Assembly: GCF_001969365.1 (NCBI RefSeq)
Contig: NZ_CP019312.1
Coordinates: forward strand, 2,418,001-2,482,000
DNA from: Tateyamaria omphalii
GTDB taxonomy: Bacteria; Pseudomonadota; Alphaproteobacteria; Rhodobacterales; Rhodobacteraceae
Length of the DNA: 64,000 nucleotides
Direction: 5' to 3'
Shown here: positions 45,313 through 54,834 of the stretch, in pieces
Layout of the letters: each line of letters opens with the position of its first letter
How positions within the stretch are numbered: the stretch's first letter is position 1
The notes under the pieces: model-generated
What the model saw: the letters and a program-made list of their open reading frames with translations, nothing else
What the model was told of the DNA's origin: nothing
Databases searched by the model: none
Program-made: the position numbers and the translations under genes

Positions 45313-48238
45313 GGGTGCGCTCCCCCTTCGGATCAAAGAACACCGGGTCGCACAGTTCGACCCGCGTCTGGATGCGACGCACATGGTCAACCATGTTCAG
45401 CACATCACCGTGGCGCGACAGTCCATCAGTGACGAAGGCGAGGCCGATGAAATGCCCCAGCGTGGGTGAGAACCCGACGGAGGTGACATAGCCTTGGTCA
45501 TGTTCGGCCACGGGCTCGGCCCCGTCAGAGTAGATATGCGCGCCTGCGGTCAGTTGCTTGACCGGGCCAACCGGTTTCAGGCCCACCAATTGCGCGCGTC
45601 CCGCTTCAGTGAACCCGGGGCGCTGCGCCATCGTGGCGCCGATGAAATCCTTTTTCTTCGACAGCATCCGTTCCATCCCGATGTCCTGGGCGGTCACGCG
45701 CCCGTCGATTTCGGAATGGGTGATGAACCCTTTTTCGATGCGCAGCACATTCAGCGCCTCCATCCCGTAGGCGCCGCCGCCCAAGCCTTCGGCCCGTGCG
45801 ACCAGCAGGCGGAACAGGCTGTCGCCATAGCGCGATGGCACGGCCAACTCATAGGCATGTTCACCGGAAAAGGAGATGCGGAAAAGCCGCCCCTTGACCC
45901 CCTGCACATCCACGGGACCGCAGGACATGAAGGGCCAAGCGTCGTTGTCGATGGGCTGGTCTAGCAACCCATTCAGCAGATCGCGGGACTTTGGCCCGGC
46001 AACGGCGAACTGCGCCCATTGTTCTGTGACCGACATTATCCGTACGTCCCAGTCGGGGTGCAGGGCCTGGCTCACGAATTCGAGATGCCGCATAACTTGC
46101 CCGGCCGCCGCCGTGGTCGTAGTCATCACGTAGTGATTGGGGCCCAGTCGCGCCGTTGTGCCGTCATCCATGACATGACCATCTTCGCGCAGCATGAGGC
46201 CGTAGCGAACGCGCCCCTCTTTCAGGGACGAGAACATGTTTGTGTAGATGAAGTCGAGCAGTTTGGCCGCATCAGGCCCCTGAATGTCGATCTTGCCCAA
46301 CGTGCTGACATCGCAGATGCCAACAGCGTTGCGCACCCAGCCGACCTCGCGGTCGCAGGACTGGCGCCAGGTCTTTTCATCCGGCAGCGGGAAGTAAGAG
46401 GGGCGATACCACAGCCCCGCCTCGATCATCGGCGCGCCTGCGGCGATCGTGGCGGCGTGGCTGGTGGTCTTGCGTTCGGGGGCGAACCCCTTGCCCTGCG
46501 CCCCAGCCCCAAGAGCCGCGAGAGCCACGGGGGTGTAGGGCGGGCGGAAGGTTGTCGTACCGGTTTCCGGTATGCCGCGCCCGGTTGCATCCGCCAGCAG
46601 GGCCAATGCGGCGACGTTGGAATTCTTGCCCTGATCGGTCGCCATGCCTTGGGTCGTGTAGCGCTTCATATGCTCCACTGAGGTGAAGTTTTCCTGTGCG
46701 GCCTGTTTGACGTCCTTCACGCTGACGTCGTTCTGGAAGTCGAGCCAGGCGCGCCCCTTGCCGGGCACGGCCCAGAGCGGTTCGAGCACATAGGCACTGT
46801 CGTCAGCATGCGGGATGTCGATGTCGGGGGCGGTCAGGCCAAGTGCATCAAGGCTCACCTTGGCCGCCGCAACCCCTTGCGTTAGGCAGGCCGCAGTGGC
46901 GAAGGCGCCATTGCAGGCCCCGGCCGCCTCCATACCCGGAATGGAACCGGGGGTGGGCACGAAGCTCGCAATTCCGTCGTCCCAGGTGGGCCGTCCGTTC
47001 ATGTGGCAGGTCATGTGGACTGTCGGATTCCAACCGCCGGACACGGCAAGGCAGTCGGTTGCGATCTTTTCCGTGCCAGTGGCGGTCTCGACGCGGATCG
47101 CGTTGAGCCCCTTCCGCCCTTCCGCGCCCGTAACCATTGCGCCCTGCATCACCCGGTAATCGCCCAAGGCCTGCGCGTCCTTGCGGCTGTCGATGACGGC
47201 AGCGATATGCACGCCCGCATCCTGCAGGTCCAGTGCCGTTCGGTGTGCGTCGTCGTTGTTGGTAAAGACGGTGACCGCCTTGCCCGGGCTCACACCAAAG
47301 CGGTTGAGATAGGTGCGCACCGCACCCGCCCCCATGATGCCGGGACGGTCATTGCTCTGAAACGCGATGTGCCGTTCGATGGCGCCAGCGGCGAGGATCG
47401 AGCGTTTGGCGACGATGCGCCAGAAGGTTTCCTTGACCCCGCCCTCCGGTACGCCGTTCTCGTGATGCGAGACCCGTTCGAGCGCGCCAAAAGTGCCGCC
47501 GTCATGCGCCCCGGTCACAGTCGTGCGCGGCATGAGACGGACATTGTCCATGGCGGCGAGCGTCGCCACCATGTGAGCAGCCCAGTCCGCGCCGGGCTTT
47601 CCGTCAATCTGCAGCGTCTCGGCATTCAGCCGCCCGCCCATCATGCTGTCCTCTTCCGCAATGATCACCCGGGCACCCGCCTGCGCCGCAGCCCACGCCG
47701 CCATCAGGCCCGCAGGCCCGGCACCGATCACCAGCACGTCGCAGAAGGCGTATGCCTTTTCATAATGTTCCGCGTCCTGCTCACCGCTGAGCGCGCCCAG
47801 ACCAGCGGCGCGGCGGATGACTGGTTCATAAACCTTTTCCCAGAATACGCGGGGCCACATGAACGTCTTGTAATAAAAGCCAGCGCCCAGAAAGGGGGCG
47901 GCCAGATCGTTCACACTGAGCAAGTCAAGGCCGAGCGATGGCCAGGCGTTCTGGCTGCGCGCCTCAAGCCCTTCATAGAGCTCTTGCACCGTGGCGCGCA
48001 CATTTGGATCAGTGGCCGGGCCACACCCGATGGTCATAAGCGCGTTGGGTTCTTCTGAGCCAGCGGTCAGAATGCCACGTGGACGGTGGTACTTGAAGGA
48101 CCGGGCCACGTGCCGGATGTCATTGGCCAGCAGGGCAGAGGCCAGCGTATCACCTGGAAACCCGCGGTAGGTGTTGCCGTCAAAGCGAAAAGACAGTGAT
48201 TGGGAACGGTCGATCAGACCTTTGCCATCGATCCTCAT
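45305..48238 (-). CDS. soxA: Sarcosine oxidase alpha subunit
   Basis: 977-aa subunit. The N-terminal ferredoxin-like domain (FRFDGNTYRGFPGDTLASALLAND) is followed by an NAD-binding Rossmann domain (VLVIGAGPAGLMAAWAAAQAG, about residue 168) and a C-terminal GcvT-like tetrahydrofolate-binding domain (about 590-970; GKIDIQGPDAAKLLDFIYTN). The complex demethylates sarcosine to glycine, with tetrahydrofolate accepting the methyl group as 5,10-methylene-THF. Overlaps soxD by 4 bp upstream and soxG downstream. Confidence 0.96.
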   Translation of the reverse strand: MRIDGKGLIDRSQSLSFRFDGNTYRGFPGDTLASALLANDIRHVARSFKYHRPRGILTAGSEEPNALMTIGCGPATDPNVRATVQELYEGLEARSQNAWPSLGLDLLSVNDLAAPFLGAGFYYKTFMWPRVFWEKVYEPVIRRAAGLGALSGEQDAEHYEKAYAFCDVLVIGAGPAGLMAAWAAAQAGARVIIAEEDSMMGGRLNAETLQIDGKPGADWAAHMVATLAAMDNVRLMPRTTVTGAHDGGTFGALERVSHHENGVPEGGVKETFWRIVAKRSILAAGAIERHIAFQSNDRPGIMGAGAVRTYLNRFGVSPGKAVTVFTNNDDAHRTALDLQDAGVHIAAVIDSRKDAQALGDYRVMQGAMVTGAEGRKGLNAIRVETATGTEKIATDCLAVSGGWNPTVHMTCHMNGRPTWDDGIASFVPTPGSIPGMEAAGACNGAFATAACLTQGVAAAKVSLDALGLTAPDIDIPHADDSAYVLEPLWAVPGKGRAWLDFQNDVSVKDVKQAAQENFTSVEHMKRYTTQGMATDQGKNSNVAALALLADATGRGIPETGTTTFRPPYTPVALAALGAGAQGKGFAPERKTTSHAATIAAGAPMIEAGLWYRPSYFPLPDEKTWRQSCDREVGWVRNAVGICDVSTLGKIDIQGPDAAKLLDFIYTNMFSSLKEGRVRYGLMLREDGHVMDDGTTARLGPNHYVMTTTTAAAGQVMRHLEFVSQALHPDWDVRIMSVTEQWAQFAVAGPKSRDLLNGLLDQPIDNDAWPFMSCGPVDVQGVKGRLFRISFSGEHAYELAVPSRYGDSLFRLLVARAEGLGGGAYGMEALNVLRIEKGFITHSEIDGRVTAQDIGMERMLSKKKDFIGATMAQRPGFTEAGRAQLVGLKPVGPVKQLTAGAHIYSDGAEPVAEHDQGYVTSVGFSPTLGHFIGLAFVTDGLSRHGDVLNMVDHVRRIQTRVELCDPVFFDPKGERTRG

Positions 48239-48498
48239 CGCGCGACCTCCTGCACAAGTTCCACGCCCTTGATCTCATGCGTCGAGACATTGCGCGTCAC
48301 TTTCAGCCATGCGCCGCAACCTGCGTCATGGCTCCACAACTCTTCCAGGTCCCCCGCCGGGTTCTCGCGCAGATGCAGGTAATTGTCCCACGCAGCCTCG
48401 CCCGCATCCGGTGCAGGGCGGTCTCGCAGTACTGCAGCACCCTGATAATAGAACTCGCGCCGGTCACGCGCGCCGCAGATCGGACATGAAATGCGCAT
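48235..48498 (-). CDS. soxD: Sarcosine oxidase delta subunit
   Basis: 87-aa zinc-binding delta subunit. It has the Cys pair CPICGARDRREF (Cys5, Cys8) and HDAGCGAWLKVTRNVSTHEI near the C-terminus, with the third Cys and nearby His. Start at 48498 leaves the zinc motif at the N-terminus as in known subunits. Located between soxB and soxA. Confidence 0.94.
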   Translation of the reverse strand: MRISCPICGARDRREFYYQGAAVLRDRPAPDAGEAAWDNYLHLRENPAGDLEELWSHDAGCGAWLKVTRNVSTHEIKGVELVQEVAR

Positions 48499-48571
48499 CA
48501 GTCGCCCTTCCGGGGACAGGTCCCCTGCTTCTTCTCTTTCCAAATACGGAAATCCGACATCTCAACTCTCT

Positions 48572-49825
48572 CTAATGCAGATTGTGCTGCGACCCGGTCG
48601 CCTCTTCGTCCATGATCCCGCGACCCGTGCGGAACCGGTCCAGACGGTGGCGCACAGTGGTGGGGTGCGGCGTGCCGGTGGCCAGCAGGTGGGCAAAGGT
48701 GTGGCCAGAGGCGGGCGTGGCCTTGAACCCGCCATAGCACCAGCCGGCGTTGACAAAGAGCCCCTCGATATCCGTCTTGTCGATGATGAAGGAGCCGTCG
48801 GGCGACATGTCCATCACCCCGCCCCAGCTGCGCAGCATCTTGGCCTTGCCAATGGCGGGCATCAGCGTCATCGCAGCCTCGGCCACATGTTCAACAAGCG
48901 GCAGGTTCCCGCGCGAGGCATAACTCGCGTACATGTCCAGATCGCCACCAAAGACCAAGCCGCCCTTGTCGGACTGGCTGATATAGAAGTGGCCCATACC
49001 ATAGGTGACGACGTGGTCGAGACAGGGCTTCAGGCCCTCGGTCACAAAGGCCTGAAGCACATGGCTTTCGATCGGCAGGCGCATCCCGGCCATGGCCGCC
49101 ACTTGCGACGAACGGCCCGCGGCGACCATCCCGACCTTCTTGGCGCGGATCGGTCCTTTGGTCGTCTGCACGCCTTTGACGACGCCGTTTTCGACGTCGA
49201 TGCCCGTCACTTCGCATTGCTGGATCAGGTCCACACCGCGGTCGCTGGCGGACCGGGCAAAGCCCCAGGCCACCGCATCGTGGCGCGCAGTGCCGCCGCG
49301 CTTGTGGTAGAGCCCGCCATAGATCGGAAAGCGCGTCTGTTCGAAGTCGAGAAAGGGCAGCAGCTTTTCCACCCCGGCCCGGTCGAGCATCGCGCCGTCA
49401 TCGCCCTGGCCGCACATGGAGTTCGCCCGCCGCACAAAAGCGTCGCGCTGGCCGTCCGAGTGCACCAGGTTGATAATGCCCCGCTGCGAGTGCATGACAT
49501 TGTAGTTCAGGTCCTCTTCCAGACCCTCCCACAACTTCAGCGAATGCGAATAGAATTCCGAGTTGCCCGGCAGCATATAGTTTGCGCGGACAATCGTGGT
49601 GTTACGGCCCACGTTGCCGCCGCCCAAATAGCCCTTTTCCAGCACGGCGACATTTGTCAGCCCGTGCACCTTGGCCAGGTAGTGCGCAGTGGCCAAGCCA
49701 TGTCCGCCACCGCCGATGAGGACAATATCGTACTCAGGTTTCGGTTCCGGGTTGCGCCAATGCGGCCCCCAGCCCTTGTTCCCCGTCAGCCCTTCGGTCA
49801 GAACCTTCAGCCCTGAAAAGCGCAT
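48572..49825 (-). CDS. soxB: Sarcosine oxidase beta subunit
   Basis: 417-aa flavoprotein carrying the sarcosine oxidation site. The FAD-binding motif is DIVLIGGGGHGLATAHYLA (about residue 33), with GNVGRNTTIVRANY, and GLFVNAGWCYGGFKATPASG near the C-terminus is diagnostic. Length matches the family. It is the first gene of soxBDAG; upstream is a gap with an oppositely oriented terminator. Confidence 0.96.
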   Translation of the reverse strand: MRFSGLKVLTEGLTGNKGWGPHWRNPEPKPEYDIVLIGGGGHGLATAHYLAKVHGLTNVAVLEKGYLGGGNVGRNTTIVRANYMLPGNSEFYSHSLKLWEGLEEDLNYNVMHSQRGIINLVHSDGQRDAFVRRANSMCGQGDDGAMLDRAGVEKLLPFLDFEQTRFPIYGGLYHKRGGTARHDAVAWGFARSASDRGVDLIQQCEVTGIDVENGVVKGVQTTKGPIRAKKVGMVAAGRSSQVAAMAGMRLPIESHVLQAFVTEGLKPCLDHVVTYGMGHFYISQSDKGGLVFGGDLDMYASYASRGNLPLVEHVAEAAMTLMPAIGKAKMLRSWGGVMDMSPDGSFIIDKTDIEGLFVNAGWCYGGFKATPASGHTFAHLLATGTPHPTTVRHRLDRFRTGRGIMDEEATGSQHNLH

Positions 49826-50010
49826 CTACCCCTCCGCCTGTTCACAAGGCACCACCATCATTATCCTGTTGGGTGTAGCAAGAGGCGCGTCGCGGTCTGC
49901 GGTGCTTTTCGACACGGGCTGGTCTGTCAGCGACCGATTATGCAGCGCATCCAATTGGGTGCGGGGCGCAAGCAATGGAAGACCCGGCGCGGCGGATAGA
50001 TCCAGTGCTC

Positions 50011-50046
50011 GGGCAGCACCCGACAGGTTGGGGTGCTGCCCTTTTT
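50011..50046 (+). terminator. Strong plus-strand terminator with no gene upstream
   Basis: An 11-bp perfect stem (GGGCAGCACCC / GGGTGCTGCCC, 9-nt loop) is followed by TTTTT on the plus strand. The flanking genes are both on the minus strand, so the terminator faces no annotated transcript. On the minus strand the hairpin follows the gdh stop but lacks a T run. Confidence 0.8.
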
Positions 50047-50067
50047 CCTATGTCTGCCCCGACGCTG

Positions 50068-51498
50068 TCAGAGCCCTTTGGCGCGGTAGCTGTCCGCAAC
50101 CTTGCCAATGGCCACCAGATAGGCCGCCGTACGCAGGTCATCCACGTCGTCCCGATCATGCCAGACAGAGGCCATGGACTGATAAGCGGCCCGCATAGTG
50201 TCATCGAGGCCGGAGCGGACCAGTTCCAACTCGTCCGCGCCGCGCAGGTACTTGTCCTTGAAATCCGGCGTGATGGTCCACGCGTCGCCCAAATGGCGGC
50301 TTAGGCGTTCCAGCTCGTCCACGACAAGCTGGTGCCGCGCCTCTTCCTGACGTCGCTGCATGCGGCCAAAGCGGATATGGCTGAGATTCTTGACCCATTC
50401 GAAATAGGACACCGTCACGCCGCCCGCATTTGCGTACATGTCGGGAATGATCACAGTGCCTTTGTCGCGCAGGATGGCGTCGGCGCCTGCCGTCACAGGA
50501 CCGTTCGCGGCCTCGATGATCAGTGGCGCTTTGACCTGTTCCGCGTTGGACAGGTTGATCACTCCTTCGAGCGCTGCCGGGATCAGGATCTCGCAATCCT
50601 TTTCCAGCACGGATGAGCCATCTTCGACATATGTGCCATCGGCATAGCCCGCCACGCCACCATGGCTGGCGATCCAGTTGCGTATGGCGTCCACATCGAG
50701 GCCGCGGTCATCGACCAGCGCGCCATCACGTTCAATGATGCCTACGATCTTGCACCCGTCCTCTTCACTCAGGAACTTGGCGGCGTGGTAGCCCACGTTG
50801 CCAAGGCCCTGCACGACAACGGTCTTGCCGTCGAGCGTGCCGGACATGCCAGCCTTTTTCACGCCTTCGGCGTCACGGAAGAACTCGCGAAGGGCATATT
50901 GCACACCGCGCCCGGTGGCTTCCGTCCGGCCCTGAATGCCGCCCGCATTGGTGGGCTTGCCCGTCACGCAGGCCACGCCGTTGATGTCGGTCGTATTCAT
51001 GCGTTTGTACTGGTCTGCGATCCACGCCATTTCGCGCTCGCCCGTTCCCATGTCGGGTGCGGGCACATTCTGGGCCGGATTGATCATATCCCGTTTGATC
51101 AGCTCATAGGCGAAACGGCGCGTGATCAACTCCATCTCATGATCGTCATATTCGCGTGGGTCGACATGCAGCCCCCCCTTCGATCCGCCAAAGGGCGCTT
51201 CGACCAGGGCGCATTTGTAGGTCATCAGCGCGGCTAGCGCTTCCACCTCGTCCTGGTTGACGCCAAGCGAAAAGCGGATACCGCCCTTGACCGGTTCCAT
51301 ATGTTCTGAATGGACAGATCGGTACCCTGTGAACGTCTGTATTTGCCCGCGCAGGCGCACGCCGAAGCGCACGGTGTAGGTCGCGTTGCAAACCCGTATC
51401 TTTTCCTCGAGCCCCGGCGGCAGATCCATGAGGGCCACCGCCCGGTTGAACATGATATCCACGCTCTCGCGGAAGCTGGGTTCGTTCTGGGGGATCAT
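50068..51498 (-). CDS. Glutamate dehydrogenase (Glu/Leu/Phe/Val dehydrogenase family)
   Basis: 476-aa oxidoreductase interconverting glutamate and 2-oxoglutarate plus ammonia. The substrate and catalytic segments are PVKGGIRFSL and LVEAPFGGSKGGLHVDP with the active-site Lys, then VPAPDMGTGEREMAW. The cofactor domain begins VVVQGLGNVGYHAAKF (about residue 232). Acidic Glu after the GxGxxG strand (IIERDGA) suggests NAD preference. Monocistronic by context. Confidence 0.93.
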   Translation of the reverse strand: MIPQNEPSFRESVDIMFNRAVALMDLPPGLEEKIRVCNATYTVRFGVRLRGQIQTFTGYRSVHSEHMEPVKGGIRFSLGVNQDEVEALAALMTYKCALVEAPFGGSKGGLHVDPREYDDHEMELITRRFAYELIKRDMINPAQNVPAPDMGTGEREMAWIADQYKRMNTTDINGVACVTGKPTNAGGIQGRTEATGRGVQYALREFFRDAEGVKKAGMSGTLDGKTVVVQGLGNVGYHAAKFLSEEDGCKIVGIIERDGALVDDRGLDVDAIRNWIASHGGVAGYADGTYVEDGSSVLEKDCEILIPAALEGVINLSNAEQVKAPLIIEAANGPVTAGADAILRDKGTVIIPDMYANAGGVTVSYFEWVKNLSHIRFGRMQRRQEEARHQLVVDELERLSRHLGDAWTITPDFKDKYLRGADELELVRSGLDDTMRAAYQSMASVWHDRDDVDDLRTAAYLVAIGKVADSYRAKGL

Positions 51499-51803
51499 CC
51501 GGGGGTCTCCTTTTTCCGGCGCGACTCACTTGAGATCAAGTCTGTGAAGCCAGCCTATGACGGTTCCGTTAACGCGTGCGACTTTTTTGTGCGATCCGTG
51601 AATTGACCAACGATCAGGCGTATTTCTCATCAAATTGTAAACAGTCTGGCATACGGCTCCGGATTGATGAAAATGTAGATGAAATCTCCATACAGCCTTC
51701 CCGTTTCTGCCCGAATTCAGCCACATTCGAACGGCACACCAATCATTGGATAAAAGGGCTGCTCAAGCCTGGGATAACCAAAACAACAAGGTGCTCGAAG
51801 CCA
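51499..51803. other. 305-bp divergent gap between gdh and tadG-like gene
   Basis: AT-richer promoter region. A frame continues upstream of tadG into it, but its text shows no homology or signal and lacks a ribosome-binding site. I see no RNA gene and no clear operator. Confidence 0.4.
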
Positions 51804-53213
51804 ATGAAGTGGACACGGAAATTGACAACGAAGGCGGGGCTGAAAAGCAGTGTCGCCGGATTTGCGCGGGACGAGTCGGGGGCTATGACCATCTTCGCTC
51901 TCCTGATGTTTATGATGATGGTTCTGGTGGGTGGCATCGGGGTTGACCTGATGCGCAACGAGATGGAGCGCACGCGCATGCAGGCCACGGTGGACCGTGC
52001 CGTGCTGGCAGCCGCAGACCTCGACCAGCCCCTCGACCCTGAAGCTGTTGTGCGGGACTACTTCGACAAATCCGGAATGAGCGACTATCTCAGCTCAGTT
52101 ACCGTCGACGAGGGTTTGAACTTTCGCACTGTGACGGCAACGGCGAATGTGACGACGGCCACGCAGTTCATGCGCCTGATGGGCGTGGACTCACTGCCCG
52201 TTCCGGCCAAGGCGCAAGCAGAAGAGCGCGTGTCGAACGTCGAGATTTCGATGGTGCTGGACATCTCCGGTTCTATGGGCCGGAACAACAAGATGGCAAA
52301 CCTGCAGACCGCGGCGACAACCTTTGTCGATACGGTGATCCGGGAGGAGAACGACGACCTGATTTCGGTGTCGCTGATCCCGTACACCGCGCAGGTGAAC
52401 GCAGGCTACGACATCTTCTCGCGGATGGAGACGAACCAGCTGCACAACTACTCGTACTGTATTGACTTCGAGATTGCGGACTTTTCCGAAGCCGGCCTCG
52501 ACCTCGATAACGAGTATGAGCACATGCAGCACTTTGACGAAGGCTGGAGCTATTCAAATCCGGTCAGCAATCCGGGGTGCCCAAAGCGGAGTTACGAAGA
52601 GATCGTGCCGTTCAGCCAGAGCGCGACCAAGCTCAAGAACACGATCAACGACTACCGCGCGCGCGCCAATACCTCGATCCATTTGGGCATGAAGTGGGGT
52701 GTGGCGCTGCTGGACCCATCCTTCCGCCCGATCACGCAGGATCTGGCGCTGCCCGGGACTGACGTTGTAGATGATGCGTTTGCGAACCGCCCGGCCTCGT
52801 ATACCGACGTGGAAACACTGAAGACTGTGGTGCTGATGACGGACGGTCAGAACGTGGACACAACGCGCATCCAACCGTGGTACTACAACAGCCCATCGGA
52901 ATACGCGCACTGGAGCCGCTATCCGCTGCACTGGTATCTGAACAACTACGTGCGCAACGGCTGGAACAATTGGCGCTACACCAAGTACACGTCCACACAA
53001 GCCGACGCGATGCTTGAAGACATCTGCGATGCGGCCAAGGCCAAAGGCATCGTCGTGTGGTCGGTCGGCTTCGAGGTCACTGACTATTCCGCGGGTGTCA
53101 TGGAAGACTGCGCATCCTCGCCCAGTCACTTCTTCCGGGTGGAAGGCGTCGAGATCACCGAAGCCTTCGAGGCAATTGCCAAGCAAATCAACCAACTGAG
53201 GCTGACCCAATGA
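51804..53213 (+). CDS. TadG-like protein with von Willebrand A domain
   Basis: 469-aa protein with one N-terminal membrane helix (GAMTIFALLMFMMMVLVGGIGVDLMRNEMERT, a TadE/TadG-type segment) and a long extracytoplasmic VWA domain carrying the MIDAS DxSxS in VLDISGSMGRNN, followed by VLMTDGQN. TadG proteins belong to Flp-type tight-adherence pilus systems. It starts a three-gene overlapping set with two TadE-like proteins. Start at 51804 (MKWTRKL). Confidence 0.85.
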   Translation: MKWTRKLTTKAGLKSSVAGFARDESGAMTIFALLMFMMMVLVGGIGVDLMRNEMERTRMQATVDRAVLAAADLDQPLDPEAVVRDYFDKSGMSDYLSSVTVDEGLNFRTVTATANVTTATQFMRLMGVDSLPVPAKAQAEERVSNVEISMVLDISGSMGRNNKMANLQTAATTFVDTVIREENDDLISVSLIPYTAQVNAGYDIFSRMETNQLHNYSYCIDFEIADFSEAGLDLDNEYEHMQHFDEGWSYSNPVSNPGCPKRSYEEIVPFSQSATKLKNTINDYRARANTSIHLGMKWGVALLDPSFRPITQDLALPGTDVVDDAFANRPASYTDVETLKTVVLMTDGQNVDTTRIQPWYYNSPSEYAHWSRYPLHWYLNNYVRNGWNNWRYTKYTSTQADAMLEDICDAAKAKGIVVWSVGFEVTDYSAGVMEDCASSPSHFFRVEGVEITEAFEAIAKQINQLRLTQ

Positions 53214-53746
53214 CCTTCAATCCAAAATCGCTTCTGCGCCGGTTCCGGCGTGAGGAAGACGGCCACATGGTGGTAGAATTCGCCCTCGCCATCCCTTTGA
53301 TGTTCACCCTGTTCATGACGTCTGTCGAGCTTGGCATTTACCAGGTACGCCAGGGCTTTCTTGACCGCGGGCTCGACATGGCGGTGCGCAATGTCCGCCT
53401 GAACACTTCGGCCAACTACTCGCACAGCGACATCAAGCAGATGGTCTGTGAATTCTCAGGTTTCCTTGAGGATTGCGACACCGCGCTCAAGCTGGAAATG
53501 ACACCGGTTTCGGCCCGTTCGTTCTCCGGGTTCTCACACAGCCCTGACTGCGCCGACATTTCAATGCCGGTCACGCCATCGACAACCTTTGTACACGGAC
53601 GGGAACATGAATTGATGATGCTGCGGGCGTGCTACTCGTTCCAGCCCGTATTCCCGATGACCGGACTGGGTGCCTCGTTCTCCAAGGACGGCGCGGGCCG
53701 GGTCAAGATGACCGCGATGTCCGGATTTGTGCAGGAGCCAAGCTGA
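53210..53746 (+). CDS. TadE-family minor pilin-like protein
   Basis: 178-aa protein with the TadE pattern: a short basic N-terminus, then EEDGHMVVEFALAIPLMFTLFMTSVELG (membrane helix with the conserved Glu five residues in). The remainder is extracytoplasmic with paired Cys (QMVCEFSGFLEDC). ATGA overlap with tadG upstream and TGATG with the next gene. Confidence 0.85.
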   Translation: MTFNPKSLLRRFRREEDGHMVVEFALAIPLMFTLFMTSVELGIYQVRQGFLDRGLDMAVRNVRLNTSANYSHSDIKQMVCEFSGFLEDCDTALKLEMTPVSARSFSGFSHSPDCADISMPVTPSTTFVHGREHELMMLRACYSFQPVFPMTGLGASFSKDGAGRVKMTAMSGFVQEPS

Positions 53747-54297
53747 TGAAACGCATTATCACCAACCTGAAGGCCTTCCGCGACGAGGATCAGGGCAGTC
53801 TCGCGATCGAAACTGTCATCCTTATCCCGCTCCTGTTCTGGGCCTATTTGTCGATGTTCGCGATCTTCGATTCCTTCCGCCAACACTCGATCAACCAGAA
53901 GGCGGCGTATACGCTCGGCGACATCATTTCGCGCGAAACGACGCCGCTGGACAACAGCTACCTCAATGGCACGCAAGAGATCTTTGCCTATCTGACGAAC
54001 AATGTCTCAAGTGACGTCTCGATCCGTGTCACAAGCGTGAAGTACGACGCCAACAACAACGTCTACAAACGCGACTGGTCGAAAGCGCGCGGGTGGAAAT
54101 CACCGCTGTCCAACAATGAGGTCAAGGAACTTAAGCACCTGTTGCCAGTCATGCCACACAATGAACGGGTCATGGTTGTCGAAACCTTCGCCAAGTATGA
54201 CGCGCCGTTTGAAACAGGCCTGAGGGATCGCGAGATCGACAACTTTGTCTTCACCAGGCCGCGCTATGCACCTCGCGTGCTGTGGTCGAACGACTAA
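53746..54297 (+). CDS. Second TadE-like membrane-anchored protein
   Basis: 183-aa protein with DQGSLAIETVILIPLLFWAYLSMFAIFD (residues 15-42), again the TadE-type helix with Glu at +5 of the processed segment. The globular remainder lacks further motifs. Its ATG overlaps the preceding TGA; its stop overlaps the convergent minus-strand gene by 4 bp. Probably the TadF-like partner of this set. Confidence 0.8.
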   Translation: MKRIITNLKAFRDEDQGSLAIETVILIPLLFWAYLSMFAIFDSFRQHSINQKAAYTLGDIISRETTPLDNSYLNGTQEIFAYLTNNVSSDVSIRVTSVKYDANNNVYKRDWSKARGWKSPLSNNEVKELKHLLPVMPHNERVMVVETFAKYDAPFETGLRDREIDNFVFTRPRYAPRVLWSND

Positions 54298-54794
54298 GGC
54301 TGCTCAGGCGACCGCTCTGCGATCATGGCCGAGAGGATCTCGGCCATGAACTTTGCCTGATGACCGGGTGTCATTCCGCCGATTCCGACCCGATTGCCCA
54401 AGCGCCACCACAGGCCCGGGCGCCAGGCACGACCGTCGGAATTGCTAAGGCGCAGCAAAAAGCCGTTTGATGGTTTGAACGCGAACATGCCGCGATCAAT
54501 CGAATGGATGTCGGCGGTACGCGCAACCACCTGGCCCGAACTGTCGCGCAGCTCTTCGGGTGTCAGTTCCAAGGTCAGCGCCGTCGCGCGGCGCATCTTT
54601 TCCGCAATCCAGAGTGCCCCGCCGCCAAGGACCAACAGGAAAAGCTGCCAGCCAATCTCTGGCGGGCGCACGATGCCCACATAGATCACCATAAGCGACA
54701 GGACCCATAACGATCCGATCCCCAGGATACGTCGCCCTTGCGACGCGTTGATCGTGGCGATGACCTCGCCCTCTTTGAAATCCAGACCTTGCAT
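54294..54794 (-). CDS. Hypothetical membrane protein
   Basis: 166-aa protein with two hydrophobic helices in the first third (LGIGSLWVLSLMVIYVGIV and WQLFLLVLGGGALWIAE) and a soluble part resembling PH-like domains in small membrane proteins (LELTPEELRDSSGQVVA). Function unknown. Separated by 40 bp from the downstream catabolic operon's last gene on the same strand. Confidence 0.7.
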   Translation of the reverse strand: MQGLDFKEGEVIATINASQGRRILGIGSLWVLSLMVIYVGIVRPPEIGWQLFLLVLGGGALWIAEKMRRATALTLELTPEELRDSSGQVVARTADIHSIDRGMFAFKPSNGFLLRLSNSDGRAWRPGLWWRLGNRVGIGGMTPGHQAKFMAEILSAMIAERSPEQP

Positions 54795-54834
54795 GGCCCG
54801 CCCTTAGCTTGGGGGCTGCGCACGGGCAAGGGGG

